Below, piece after piece: positions 12,904 through 19,393 of a DNA stretch of 25,662 nucleotides. Origin of the DNA: CAYLLN01 sp036496265. GTDB lineage: Bacteria; Planctomycetota; Planctomycetia; Pirellulales; Pirellulaceae. The stretch lies in assembly GCA_036496265.1 (NCBI GenBank), contig DASXLL010000323.1, positions 1-25,662 of the forward strand, read 5' to 3'. Made by a program: the position numbers and the translations under genes. Every line of letters begins with the position of its first letter. Position 1 is the first letter of the stretch. The notes below the pieces were generated by a model, which was given only the letters and a program-made list of their open reading frames with translations, ran no database searches and was not told where the DNA came from.

Positions 12904-13581
12904 ATGAGCAGCAAAGACATGAGAAACCCGGCCAACGCCCCCGTGCGTACCGCCAGTGAGGCCGCGCCCGTTACCACTTGCGATAACCAGCCGAGCAGCC
13001 AGCCGAGCAACCAGCCGGCCAACCAAGTGAGCAGCCAGCCGGCCAATGGAGCGACCGACGCCGCCGATGGCGAACCCGTGACCCGCGCGGAATTCGCGTT
13101 GTTGGTAAAGCTCATGGAACGCCTTGTGGACAACTCGGAAGGCAACAGCAAGTCGGTGTCTCTGCTGACTGAAATGCGCGACGGTTTGGACCGCCGCAAG
13201 GTCATCGAGAAAGGGCTTGCGGAGGTGAAGGAACGCACGGCGCAAATTGTCCAGGGCGTCATGGATGGTGAACGCGCGCTGGCCGAAGGCGAGCGACAGT
13301 TTCTGGTCACGCTGTCTGACGAGCCAAATATGTGCCGCGTGGTGGGTTCCACCGATGAAGTAAACGCAATCGTCCGTTGGGAGCGCTTCATGGGAATTCG
13401 CAAGGTCTTCGACCCCGACCGTTCCCCGCAGGCACGCGAACTGTCGCCGGCTGAGGCCGAGGTTGAAATCAACGCGCTGAATCTGGCGAGCACGCCGAAA
13501 GCGCGTTGCGACCGTGGCCGCGAAATGCTGGGCATGCCCGAACTGTCGAAAACGGTTCACGTTGGCTTGCCCGCACTGTAG
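12904..13581 (+). CDS. Unknown protein of the packaging-type operon
   Basis: A 225-residue protein with AAGGGA eight bases before the ATG at 12904. The N-terminal 50 residues are low in complexity with repeated N/S-Q-P units (QPSSQPSNQPANQ), encoded by imperfect DNA repeats. The rest is predicted largely helical (EFALLVKLMERLVDN, DRRKVIEKGLAEVKERTAQIVQGVM). The Gln/Pro/Ser tail looks like a flexible tether. It lies just before the prohead-protease-like gene, a place often held by structural or assembly genes in phages, but I cannot assign a family. A palindromic box (12970-12987) lies inside its 5' coding region. Confidence 0.6.
   Translation: MSSKDMRNPANAPVRTASEAAPVTTCDNQPSSQPSNQPANQVSSQPANGATDAADGEPVTRAEFALLVKLMERLVDNSEGNSKSVSLLTEMRDGLDRRKVIEKGLAEVKERTAQIVQGVMDGERALAEGERQFLVTLSDEPNMCRVVGSTDEVNAIVRWERFMGIRKVFDPDRSPQARELSPAEAEVEINALNLASTPKARCDRGREMLGMPELSKTVHVGLPAL
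12970..12987. promoter_or_regulatory. GTTACCACTTGCGATAAC box, second copy
   Basis: Matches the box at 11158-11175 at 16 of 18 positions, with GTTACC and GATAAC ends conserved. Partial versions (TTACCACTAA) stand at 11218-11227 and 13603-13612, the latter just ahead of the prohead-protease-like gene. It is a possible binding site of an element regulator. Confidence 0.45.
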
Positions 13582-13626
13582 TCCGCTGAATCCCCTGCGG
13601 TCTTACCACTAACGAGAGGATTGAAC

Positions 13627-14598
13627 ATGCAAGTGAAAACCAAAGCCCGCCGAGCTATCGAGCGGGCGATTACTGGCGGCAGCGTTGACGCCGCCGCGGG
13701 GGTGATTCGCAACGTCAAAGTCGTGGGCCTGCAAAGCCGCAACACCGGACGGGTGCTGGGGCTTTCGTTCAACGAATTCGGCGAAGCGGTGAACAAGCCG
13801 TATAGCTACGATGCTGCAGCGCTCCGCGCTGCGGTGCCGCTGTACGAATCGGCCCGCGTGTTTTGCAACCACCGCGACTTCAACATCGACGGCAATGGTG
13901 CCCGCGTGATGTCCAGCCAGCGCGACACGGGGAACCTGCTTGGCTGGCTCGATAACGTCCGCTTCGTCGGTGGCGACGGAATTCGCGCCGACCTGCATGT
14001 TCTCACGTCCGCACCGTTTGGTGCGTCGCTGATGGAACTGGCCGCCAAAAATCCCGATGCCGTCTGCCTGTCGCATGAGGCGCTGTTTTCGGACGTGCAG
14101 GTGAAGGGCGGCCGTATCGTTCTCGGCAGCATCGACCGCGTGGAGGCCGTTGCCATTTGCGCCGATCAAGGCGGCACGACGAACGGGCTGTTTGAAAACG
14201 ATGCCGGCAGCTTCGTCGATTCACGCACGCTGCCAAAGGCGACACCGGACGCCGGACCCGATGGCTACCGTGCATCGCCTGGTGACCCGCCCAAGAGTGT
14301 CAGCGACAAGACGGACATGATGCTGGCGGTGGCCGCGATTTTCGATGACGAGCATTCCACAACAGCCAGTTGCCTGAAGGCCCTGTCCCAACTGGTTGAC
14401 GAATGGGAACGGTCGGCACCGGCCGCGGAGTCATTGGCCCGCCAGGGCCACCACGTCGCCGCACGGTTCGCCCGTCCCGGTTCGTTGGTGGAATCGTTCA
14501 AGCGGCCGCCGCAACAGCCCGCGCCGCATAGCAAGGCTGCCCAGGAGTTTCGGAAGCCCGGCAGCATGGTCGAATCTTTCCGCAAACCGGGGAACTAA
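13627..14598 (+). CDS. Phage prohead-protease-like protein
   Basis: A 323-residue protein. Residues about 25-190 follow the pattern of phage prohead (capsid maturation) proteases. There is an opening VKVVGLQSRN, a LYESARVFCNHRD block with H82, GWLDNVRFVGGDGIRADLHVL, then NPDAVCLSHEA with S149-H150, and a closing RVEAVAICADQGGTTNGLFE. The His and Ser could be catalytic. The C-terminal part (about 230-323) is different and ends with two copies of a K/R-PGS-L/M-VESF-K/R motif (about residues 284-293 and 311-320), perhaps a scaffold or capsid-binding tail. The ATG at 13627 has AGGA six bases upstream; an in-frame TTG at 13621 is less likely. No capsid gene follows, which is odd for this family. 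Confidence 0.65.
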   Translation: MQVKTKARRAIERAITGGSVDAAAGVIRNVKVVGLQSRNTGRVLGLSFNEFGEAVNKPYSYDAAALRAAVPLYESARVFCNHRDFNIDGNGARVMSSQRDTGNLLGWLDNVRFVGGDGIRADLHVLTSAPFGASLMELAAKNPDAVCLSHEALFSDVQVKGGRIVLGSIDRVEAVAICADQGGTTNGLFENDAGSFVDSRTLPKATPDAGPDGYRASPGDPPKSVSDKTDMMLAVAAIFDDEHSTTASCLKALSQLVDEWERSAPAAESLARQGHHVAARFARPGSLVESFKRPPQQPAPHSKAAQEFRKPGSMVESFRKPGN

Positions 14599-14600
14599 CC

Positions 14601-15191
14601 GTGGCCAAGACTACAAAAAGCTACAAGCGGCTACAACTTACGTTGCCGCAGTTGAACGCCATCGACGCCCTGGTGGCCGGCAAATCCGACATGGAAGTTG
14701 CCGGCATTGTGGGGGTTCACAGGGTCACAGTTTCCAAGTGGCGGCTGTATGACCCCTATTTCCAGGCCGAATTGAACGCGCGACGGCGCGCCCTATGGGG
14801 TGATGCTGCCGAGCGGTTGCGGGCGCTGCTGCCCAAGGCCATCGACACGCTTGAAGCGGAACTGTCCGGTGACAAACGACTTGCGGCGGCGCTGCAGGTT
14901 ATTCGGCTTACGGGCCTGAACGAAAACCGCTTTGAGCCAGGCGGGACGGACGCGTCCGCGATCATAGAGTCGCGCGTAGGCGAGCGGGCGGACGAAATTT
15001 TTGAGAAGCGGCTGATGGTGCTGACGGAGAGCGAACGCCAGATGGCCCGGTTGACGGCTGGCAGGACGCCGAATGACCTGGCCGTGGCCCGCGAACAGGT
15101 CATGGCTGAAATCGAGGCCGCGGCACTGGAAGCGGACCAAGCCAGCCCGACGCCAAATATCGCGCAGGGGGGCGGCGATGCCATCGCATAA
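14601..15191 (+). CDS. Small-terminase-like HTH protein
   Basis: A 196-residue protein starting with GTG at 14601, two bases after the protease stop. Residues about 12-46 form a homeodomain-like HTH (LQLTLPQLNAIDALVAGKSD, then EVAGIVGVHRVTVSKWR). A YDPYFQAELNARRRAL segment and a helical stretch (AAERLRALLPKAIDTLEAEL, then AALQVIRLTGL) follow. This architecture is typical of phage terminase small subunits and related DNA-binding proteins that recognise packaging sites. No large terminase gene is nearby, as in satellites that redirect a helper's packaging motor. A transcriptional role is the alternative. Confidence 0.6.
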   Translation: MAKTTKSYKRLQLTLPQLNAIDALVAGKSDMEVAGIVGVHRVTVSKWRLYDPYFQAELNARRRALWGDAAERLRALLPKAIDTLEAELSGDKRLAAALQVIRLTGLNENRFEPGGTDASAIIESRVGERADEIFEKRLMVLTESERQMARLTAGRTPNDLAVAREQVMAEIEAAALEADQASPTPNIAQGGGDAIA

Positions 15192-15486
15192 ATCTTACGG
15201 CGTCCCTCACGCGTGCCCGACCTGCGGCGTCGAGACGAGTGGGCGTCGTTTTTGTTCAAGGGCGTGCCAAGCTGGTGCGGCCGCCCAGCGTGCCGACGAA
15301 GAATCCCCGACGCCTGAAGAAATTGCGGCGATGGCTGCGGACATCAAAGCCAAAAACCTGGCAGCCATGCAGGCGACGCCAGCGCCGGAGTATCAGCGCG
15401 ACCTGACCGGCGTCGGTGTCATTGGCCTGCGTGTGGTGCCCGTCCCCCGACATCGCACCCGATGGTGCCAGCGTTTGGGCCAGTAA
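15178..15486 (+). CDS. Small Zn-ribbon protein, possibly frameshifted near its C terminus
   Basis: A 102-residue protein whose ATG at 15178 overlaps the end of the small-terminase-like gene by 14 bases. The N terminus holds a four-cysteine zinc ribbon (HACPTCGVETSGRRFCSRAC). The later DLTGVGVIGLRVVPVPRHRTRWC looks abruptly different from the reading in the next frame. After the C5 run at 15444-15448 the +1 frame continues as PDIAPDGASVWASN and on to a Trp-rich end, with a stop at 15545-15547. One C fewer would give a 122-residue protein. Function is unknown; zinc binding is inferred from the cysteines. Confidence 0.5.
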   Translation: MPSHKSYGVPHACPTCGVETSGRRFCSRACQAGAAAQRADEESPTPEEIAAMAADIKAKNLAAMQATPAPEYQRDLTGVGVIGLRVVPVPRHRTRWCQRLGQ

Positions 15487-15547
15487 CCGCCGGCCCTGGT
15501 GGCGTTTTGCCGAATGGTGGCGAAAGTTCGAGTCGGGGAGAGATTAA

Positions 15548-15707
15548 TCAACGTGTGCCCGCGACAACCACAGCCGATTGACGGACCACTGCAGCGCAAA
15601 TCAGACCGCGCCGGTGCTGCAGTCCGTGGACGTGGCCCCCGGCATCGGCCTTGCGGCACCGGACGCAATAGCGGCCCGCTGAAAAGCCCACGGCCGCATT
15701 GGTGGTC
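15548..15707. other. Gap between the Zn-ribbon gene and the regulator
   Basis: No confident gene. One frame is open with coding-like third positions (a possible 34-codon ORF from TTG about 15578 to TGA near 15682), but no ribosome binding site supports it. The two facing genes on either side end here. Confidence 0.3.
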
Positions 15708-15914
15708 CTACTTCCGCCGCTTGGCTTTTGCCTTCACCGGCACCAGTGCCAGCCCGAAGTGGTCCGCCAGCTTGTCGGCCATGCCGAGCTTAATATCATC
15801 GCCGCGCAGGAACCGGCTAACCGTTGGCTGTGACATGCCGGTTTGCTTTGCCAACACGTTGGCGGACACGTCGGCCTTTGCGATGGCTGCGCGGAGTTGG
15901 TCGCTGATCGTCAT
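15708..15914 (-). CDS. Cro/C1-type HTH regulator
   Basis: A 68-residue repressor-like protein. The HTH covers about residues 5-52 (DQLRAAIAKADVSANVLAKQ, TGMSQPTVSRFLRG, GMADKLADHFGL), with a basic end (KAKAKRRK). The ATG at 15914 is chosen; the frame also opens at TTG 15932, but that codon sits inside the operator-like repeats. It is divergent from the integrase and shares a 105-base promoter region with it. It probably represses integrase expression, its own expression, or both, to keep the element stable. Confidence 0.75.
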   Translation of the reverse strand: MTISDQLRAAIAKADVSANVLAKQTGMSQPTVSRFLRGDDIKLGMADKLADHFGLALVPVKAKAKRRK

Positions 15915-15926
15915 TTGTATTTTGTT

Positions 15927-15987
15927 AGTCAAAAGTGACTTGCTGTTGCCAAGTCAGAAGTGTATAAATCAGTTACTCTCATGTCAA
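15927..15987. promoter_or_regulatory. Divergent regulator/integrase promoters with operator repeats
   Basis: The inverted repeats AGTCA-4-TGACT (15927-15940) and TGACTTG-7-CAAGTCA (15936-15956) share one arm. The integrase promoter reads TTGCTG (15940-15945), 17 bases, TATAAA (15963-15968). The regulator promoter on the minus strand reads TTGACA (15987-15982), 17 bases, TACACT (15964-15959). Repressor bound to the repeats would cover the integrase -35 and the regulator's transcription start. Confidence 0.7.
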
Positions 15988-16019
15988 TCTCTTGACCTAC
16001 GTTCGGAGCTACCCCAGCC

Positions 16020-17489
16020 ATGGCCCTGCATCTTGTCACTGAATCGTCCACGCCCAAAACCAGGACTATCGGTGAACGCACTTTTACCACCGGCAAGCGT
16101 CCGTCATCCCGCGTCAAAGCGTGGCGTCTATCGTACTATCTGCGAAAGGGACGCAAGTTCATCCGCCTGGGTCGTATGAGCAAGGCCGATGCTCATACCA
16201 TTGACGAGAACGTGCAATCGTTGGTGCGTTCGCGTAGCGCGGGAAGTGAGCCGGCGGAGCGCGTGCTGGCGTGGCTGAAACAAATCAAAGGCACCAAACT
16301 GGCCGACACGCTGGTGGAACACAAGCTAATCGGCGCGACCAACGCGACGCCGGGCACAACCAAACTGGCTGTGTACCTGGACGCCCACATCCGTGGTAAG
16401 GCCGTGAAGCCGGGCACCAAGATCAATCTCACCCAGGTGCGCAACCGTCTGGTCACTTACTTCGGCAAAGATCGCGACATGGCGACAATCACGGCCGGCG
16501 ACGCCAGTCGGTTCCGGGGATGGCTGGCGTTGAGTGAGACGGAAGTCTGCATCGGCTTGGATGGCAAGACTCTGACCGGGCCGGATGGCAAAGACCTCAA
16601 AGGTGCTGATTTGGGAATCAACACAGTTCGGCGCTGCTGCGGCCGGGCAAAGCAGTTTTTCGAGGCCGCCATCAGTGATGAACTGATCGGCAAAAACCCG
16701 TTCGAGAAGATGAAGGATTGCACGGTAAAGGAAAACGAGTCCCGCGACTACTTCGTGGAGCGTGCCGACGCCGCCAAGGTGCTTGAAGCGTGCCCTGATG
16801 CTGAATGGCAGCTTATCTTTGCTCTCGCCCGCTACGGTGGCCTGCGGATTCCCAGCGAGCTTCTGACGTTGCGGTGGGCGGACGTGGATTGGGCAGCGGC
16901 CAAGGTAAGAATCCGCAGCCCCAAGACTGAACACCACGACGGCAAGGATTCTCGGCTGGTGCCCATCTTCACAGAACTGCGGCCGTACCTCGAAGCCGCA
17001 TGGGACGCCGCCGCCGATGGTGCGGAGTTTGTTATCACGCGCTACCGGCAGCCGAACGCCAATCTGCGGACCCAGTTGAATCGCATTATCGAAAATGCTG
17101 GCCTGACGCCGTGGCCCAAGCTGTTTCAAAACCTTCGCGCCACGCGGGCCACTGAGCTTGCCGACCAGTATCCGGGACACGTTGCCGCGGAGTGGCTGGG
17201 GCATAGCGAGACGGTGGCACGCAAGCACTACTGGCGCGTCACCGATGACCACTTCGCGAAGGCGACGGCGACGCCGGACGCCGGCACTAAACCGGCACAG
17301 TGGCCGGCACCACAACCGGCCCAAACGCCGGCACCGCCGCCTTGCGCCGGGATTGTCACTGATTGCGCCGCGACCGCAGAAAGCGGTGGAGAAACCCTGG
17401 TAAAATCGCGCCTTGGAGCGCAAGATTGCGCGGGCATTGGAACCCAACGAGTGACCCCAACGGGACTCGAACCCGTGTTACCGCCGTGA
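16020..17489 (+). CDS. int: Tyrosine recombinase (integrase) of the element
   Basis: A 489-residue tyrosine recombinase that inserts and excises the element at tRNA-Glu. An N-terminal arm-binding part and a core-binding SAM-like domain (about 110-235) precede the catalytic domain (about 245-410). Catalytic residues are R276 (ARYGGLRIPSE), K302 (SPKTEHHDGKDS), R373 (LFQNLRATRATEL, with N371 where many integrases have His), H395 (EWLGHSE) and nucleophile Y404 (RKHYWRV). The tail after about residue 420 is Pro/Ala-rich and extends into the att core. The last codons (VTPTGLEPVLPP) are antisense to the tRNA-Glu gene, and the stop is borrowed from the host. In the excised form the frame would instead continue for 110 codons. 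No strong ribosome binding site precedes the ATG at 16020. Confidence 0.92.
   Translation: MALHLVTESSTPKTRTIGERTFTTGKRPSSRVKAWRLSYYLRKGRKFIRLGRMSKADAHTIDENVQSLVRSRSAGSEPAERVLAWLKQIKGTKLADTLVEHKLIGATNATPGTTKLAVYLDAHIRGKAVKPGTKINLTQVRNRLVTYFGKDRDMATITAGDASRFRGWLALSETEVCIGLDGKTLTGPDGKDLKGADLGINTVRRCCGRAKQFFEAAISDELIGKNPFEKMKDCTVKENESRDYFVERADAAKVLEACPDAEWQLIFALARYGGLRIPSELLTLRWADVDWAAAKVRIRSPKTEHHDGKDSRLVPIFTELRPYLEAAWDAAADGAEFVITRYRQPNANLRTQLNRIIENAGLTPWPKLFQNLRATRATELADQYPGHVAAEWLGHSETVARKHYWRVTDDHFAKATATPDAGTKPAQWPAPQPAQTPAPPPCAGIVTDCAATAESGGETLVKSRLGAQDCAGIGTQRVTPTGLEPVLPP
17450..17471. repeat. att direct repeat, tRNA copy
   Basis: Identical to 10751-10772. It covers the 3' end of tRNA-Glu (17452 onward) plus two flanking bases, and also the end of the integrase reading frame. 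Confidence 0.92.
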
Positions 17490-17524
17490 AAGGGCGGTGT
17501 CCTAGACCGCTAGACGATGGGGCC
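17452..17524 (-). tRNA. tRNA-Glu (anticodon TTC)
   Basis: A 73-base cloverleaf on the minus strand. The acceptor stem is GGCCCCA pairing with TGGGGTC (one G-T pair), with discriminator A73 and no encoded CCA. The anticodon stem CCGCC/GGCGG encloses loop CTTTCAC with TTC at 17490-17488. The T arm contains GGGTTCGAGTCCC. The 3' end is the integration target of the element at 10751-17471 and is restored by the att repeat. Confidence 0.97.
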
Positions 17525-17537
17525 AGCGGAACAATGC

Positions 17538-17567
17538 GGTATAGCGGCGTAGAGCGGAAAACGTCAA
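17538..17567 (-). promoter_or_regulatory. Promoter of tRNA-Glu
   Basis: On the minus strand: TTGACG (17567-17562), 18-base spacer, TATACC (17543-17538). The predicted start lies a few bases ahead of the mature tRNA 5' end at 17524. Confidence 0.6.
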
Positions 17568-17613
17568 GTAGGGTTCACGCGGGAAATGGCGGATAACTGG
17601 GTGAAATCCGCGA

Positions 17614-17940
17614 TTAGCGATAGTCTTCGCGGATGGGATGAAAGACGTCGAGCGCCTTAACTGGGGAGTCGCCGGCGAGGGCGCTGTGAACGACGTGGCC
17701 GGGAATTCGCCACATGTCGCCGGGACGGAGCGTTTTGGTCTCGCCGCCAATCGTGAAGGTGAGCTCACCTTCCAGTAGCATGCCCATCTGCTCGTGGGGA
17801 TGGCTATGGGGCTCGACAACCGCCCGCGGCTGAAATTCGACCAGCGAGAGCATCATGTGATGGCCGGCGGCGGTGAAAATGTTGACGCCGGGGAAGATTT
17901 CGTGGCGGGAGGTATCGGGTCGGGAGACGAAGTAGGTCAT
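17614..17940 (-). CDS. Single-domain cupin protein
   Basis: A 108-residue protein forming one small beta-barrel. Cupin motif 1 is EPHSHPHEQMGMLLEGEL, with metal-binding histidines H-x-H-x-H and a following Glu/Gln. Motif 2 is PGDMWRIPGHVVHSAL, with the third His. Such proteins bind a metal and act as small isomerases, dioxygenases or sensors; the function is not fixed by sequence. The ATG at 17940 lacks a clear ribosome binding site. The gene follows the enolase-like gene on the same strand after a repeat-filled gap (17941-18004) and precedes the tRNA. Confidence 0.8.
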   Translation of the reverse strand: MTYFVSRPDTSRHEIFPGVNIFTAAGHHMMLSLVEFQPRAVVEPHSHPHEQMGMLLEGELTFTIGGETKTLRPGDMWRIPGHVVHSALAGDSPVKALDVFHPIREDYR

Positions 17941-17949
17941 GGCAGATCT

Positions 17950-18020
17950 GGGATTTGGGATTTGGGATATTAGTAAGCCGTGATCCTAAATCCCCAATCC
18001 CCAATCATAAATCCCCAATC
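17950..18020. repeat. GGGATTT-type heptamer repeats in inverted arrangement
   Basis: GGGATTT twice plus GGGAT at 17950-17968, and the inverted counterpart (AATCCCC units) at 17983-18020. The second block contains the enolase stop codon (18007-18005) and its last four or five codons. The two blocks can pair as a large hairpin between the enolase and cupin genes. Confidence 0.75.
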
Positions 18021-19261
18021 TCTTCTGCGATCCGCAGCAGCCGGTTGTATTTGGCGAGGCGTTCGGAGCGGGCGATGGAGCCGATTTTGATGTAGTCGGC
18101 GGCGATGCCGACGGCGAAATCGGCTAGAAAGTCGTCCTCGGTCTCGCCGCTGCGGGCGCTGGCGATGGTGGCGTAGCCGCAACTTTTCGCTAGGGCGACG
18201 GTGCGAAGAGTCTCGGTGAGCGTGCCGATTTGATTGACTTTGATGAGGACGGCGTTGGCTATGTGCCCGTCGATGCCGCGGCGGAGGAGCTTTTCGTTCG
18301 TGGCGAACAGATCGTCGCCGATGAGCTTAACTTTGTTGCCGAGGCGGTTGGTGATCTCGTTCCAGCCGGGCCAGTCGGATTCGGCGAGCGGGTCTTCAAT
18401 GGTTGCGATGGGAAAATCACGCGTCCAGTCTTCGAGCCGATCGATGAGCTGGCTGCTGGACAGCTTGGCTCCCTTTTCGGCTGCGAGAAAATAGCCGCCA
18501 TCGCGATAGAAATGGCTCGACGCGATGTCGAGGGCGATGGTGACCTCATCGCCCGGCTTCAATCCAGCGGCGTCGATGGCACGGGTCACGAATTCGAGGG
18601 CTTCGCGGTTGGATTTCAGCCGCGGGCCGTAGCCGCCTTCGTCGCCGACGAGATAACCCTCGTAGCCGGCGTCAGCGAGCAATTTGCCGAGGCGGCGATA
18701 GACGCGGACGATCCATTCGAGTTGCGTGGGATAATCGGGCGCGCCGTTGGGAATGATTAGGACGTCTTGGATGTCGAGATTGCCGCCAGCGTGTTTGCCG
18801 CCGGAGATCATGTTGGTCATGGGGAGCGGCAGGCGGGGCTTCTGCCCCGAAACCTGGGCGATATGCAGGTAAAGCGCTGCCTTTTTCATCGCCGCGGCGG
18901 CACGGCAGGCGGCTAAAGAGACGGCGAGGATGGCGTTGGCACCCAGGCGGGATTTTTGGGGAGTGCCGTCGAGGTCAATCAGGCGCTGGTCGATGGTGGT
19001 TTGATCGTTCGGGTCGAGGCCAATGACGGCGGGAGCAATTTCGCCTGTGATGTTGGCGACGGCTTGCTGCACGCCCTGGCCGCCATAGAGGCTCATGTCG
19101 CCGTCGCGAAGCTCGCAGGCTTCGGCGGCGCCGGTGCTGGTGCCGCTGGGAACGCTGGCGCGGCCGATGGCGCCGCTATCCAGATGGACCTCCGCTTCGA
19201 CCGTCGGCTTGCCGCGGCTGTCGAGGATTTCACGGGCTCGGAGGGATGCGATGTGTGGCAA
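18005..19261 (-). CDS. eno: Enolase (phosphopyruvate hydratase), divergent
   Basis: A 418-residue protein of the enolase fold, which interconverts 2-phosphoglycerate and phosphoenolpyruvate in glycolysis. Landmarks: REILDSRGKPTVE, H157 in SGGKHAGG, E208 in VGDEGGYGP, Mg ligands D245 (ALDIASS), E289 (TIEDP) and D316 (IGDDLFATN), and the catalytic lysine K341 (LIKVNQIGTLTETL). The conserved S-H-R-S-G-E-T-E-D loop reads S-A-R-S-G-E-T-E-D (A369), so a normally invariant histidine is missing. Several other blocks also differ from consensus (SGTSTGAAEA, SGGKHAGGNLDIQD). The only possible start in frame is TTG at 19261. It could be the organism's main enolase or a paralogue with altered activity; another eno elsewhere in the genome would decide. 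Confidence 0.85.
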   Translation of the reverse strand: MPHIASLRAREILDSRGKPTVEAEVHLDSGAIGRASVPSGTSTGAAEACELRDGDMSLYGGQGVQQAVANITGEIAPAVIGLDPNDQTTIDQRLIDLDGTPQKSRLGANAILAVSLAACRAAAAMKKAALYLHIAQVSGQKPRLPLPMTNMISGGKHAGGNLDIQDVLIIPNGAPDYPTQLEWIVRVYRRLGKLLADAGYEGYLVGDEGGYGPRLKSNREALEFVTRAIDAAGLKPGDEVTIALDIASSHFYRDGGYFLAAEKGAKLSSSQLIDRLEDWTRDFPIATIEDPLAESDWPGWNEITNRLGNKVKLIGDDLFATNEKLLRRGIDGHIANAVLIKVNQIGTLTETLRTVALAKSCGYATIASARSGETEDDFLADFAVGIAADYIKIGSIARSERLAKYNRLLRIAEEIGDL

Positions 19262-19393
19262 GAGAGAGGAAAGTCAGGAGGAACAATGACGAAAGCGGCC
19301 GGCAGGTGACGATCGTACGCCGTGTTGTAAGACGGTCTAAAATATAGCCGGTTATTTCCCTGGCGTTCGAGGGTATTCAAAACGAGACTTCTT

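Larger units (their letters stand above)
10751..17471. mobile_element. Integrative element of about 6.7 kb in tRNA-Glu, probable phage satellite
   Basis: Bounded by a 22-bp direct repeat (10751-10772 and 17450-17471) that is the 3' end of the tRNA-Glu gene. A tyrosine integrase lies next to the tRNA copy. Cargo in order: left-end ORF, regulatory region, excisionase-like HTH, replication-like HTH protein with internal iteron-like repeats, small overlapping ORF, unknown protein, prohead-protease-like, small-terminase-like, Zn-ribbon protein, a reversed Cro/C1-type regulator, and the integrase. No capsid, portal, tail, large terminase or lysis gene is visible. This is too little for a phage, while the packaging-type genes and the integration and replication module suit a satellite. 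Confidence 0.8.

Noticed and set aside
15499..16179. 226-codon plus-strand frame between the Zn-ribbon gene and the integrase
   Set aside because: It runs antisense through the Cro/C1-type regulator and over the divergent promoters and integrase start, with no ribosome binding site or domain.
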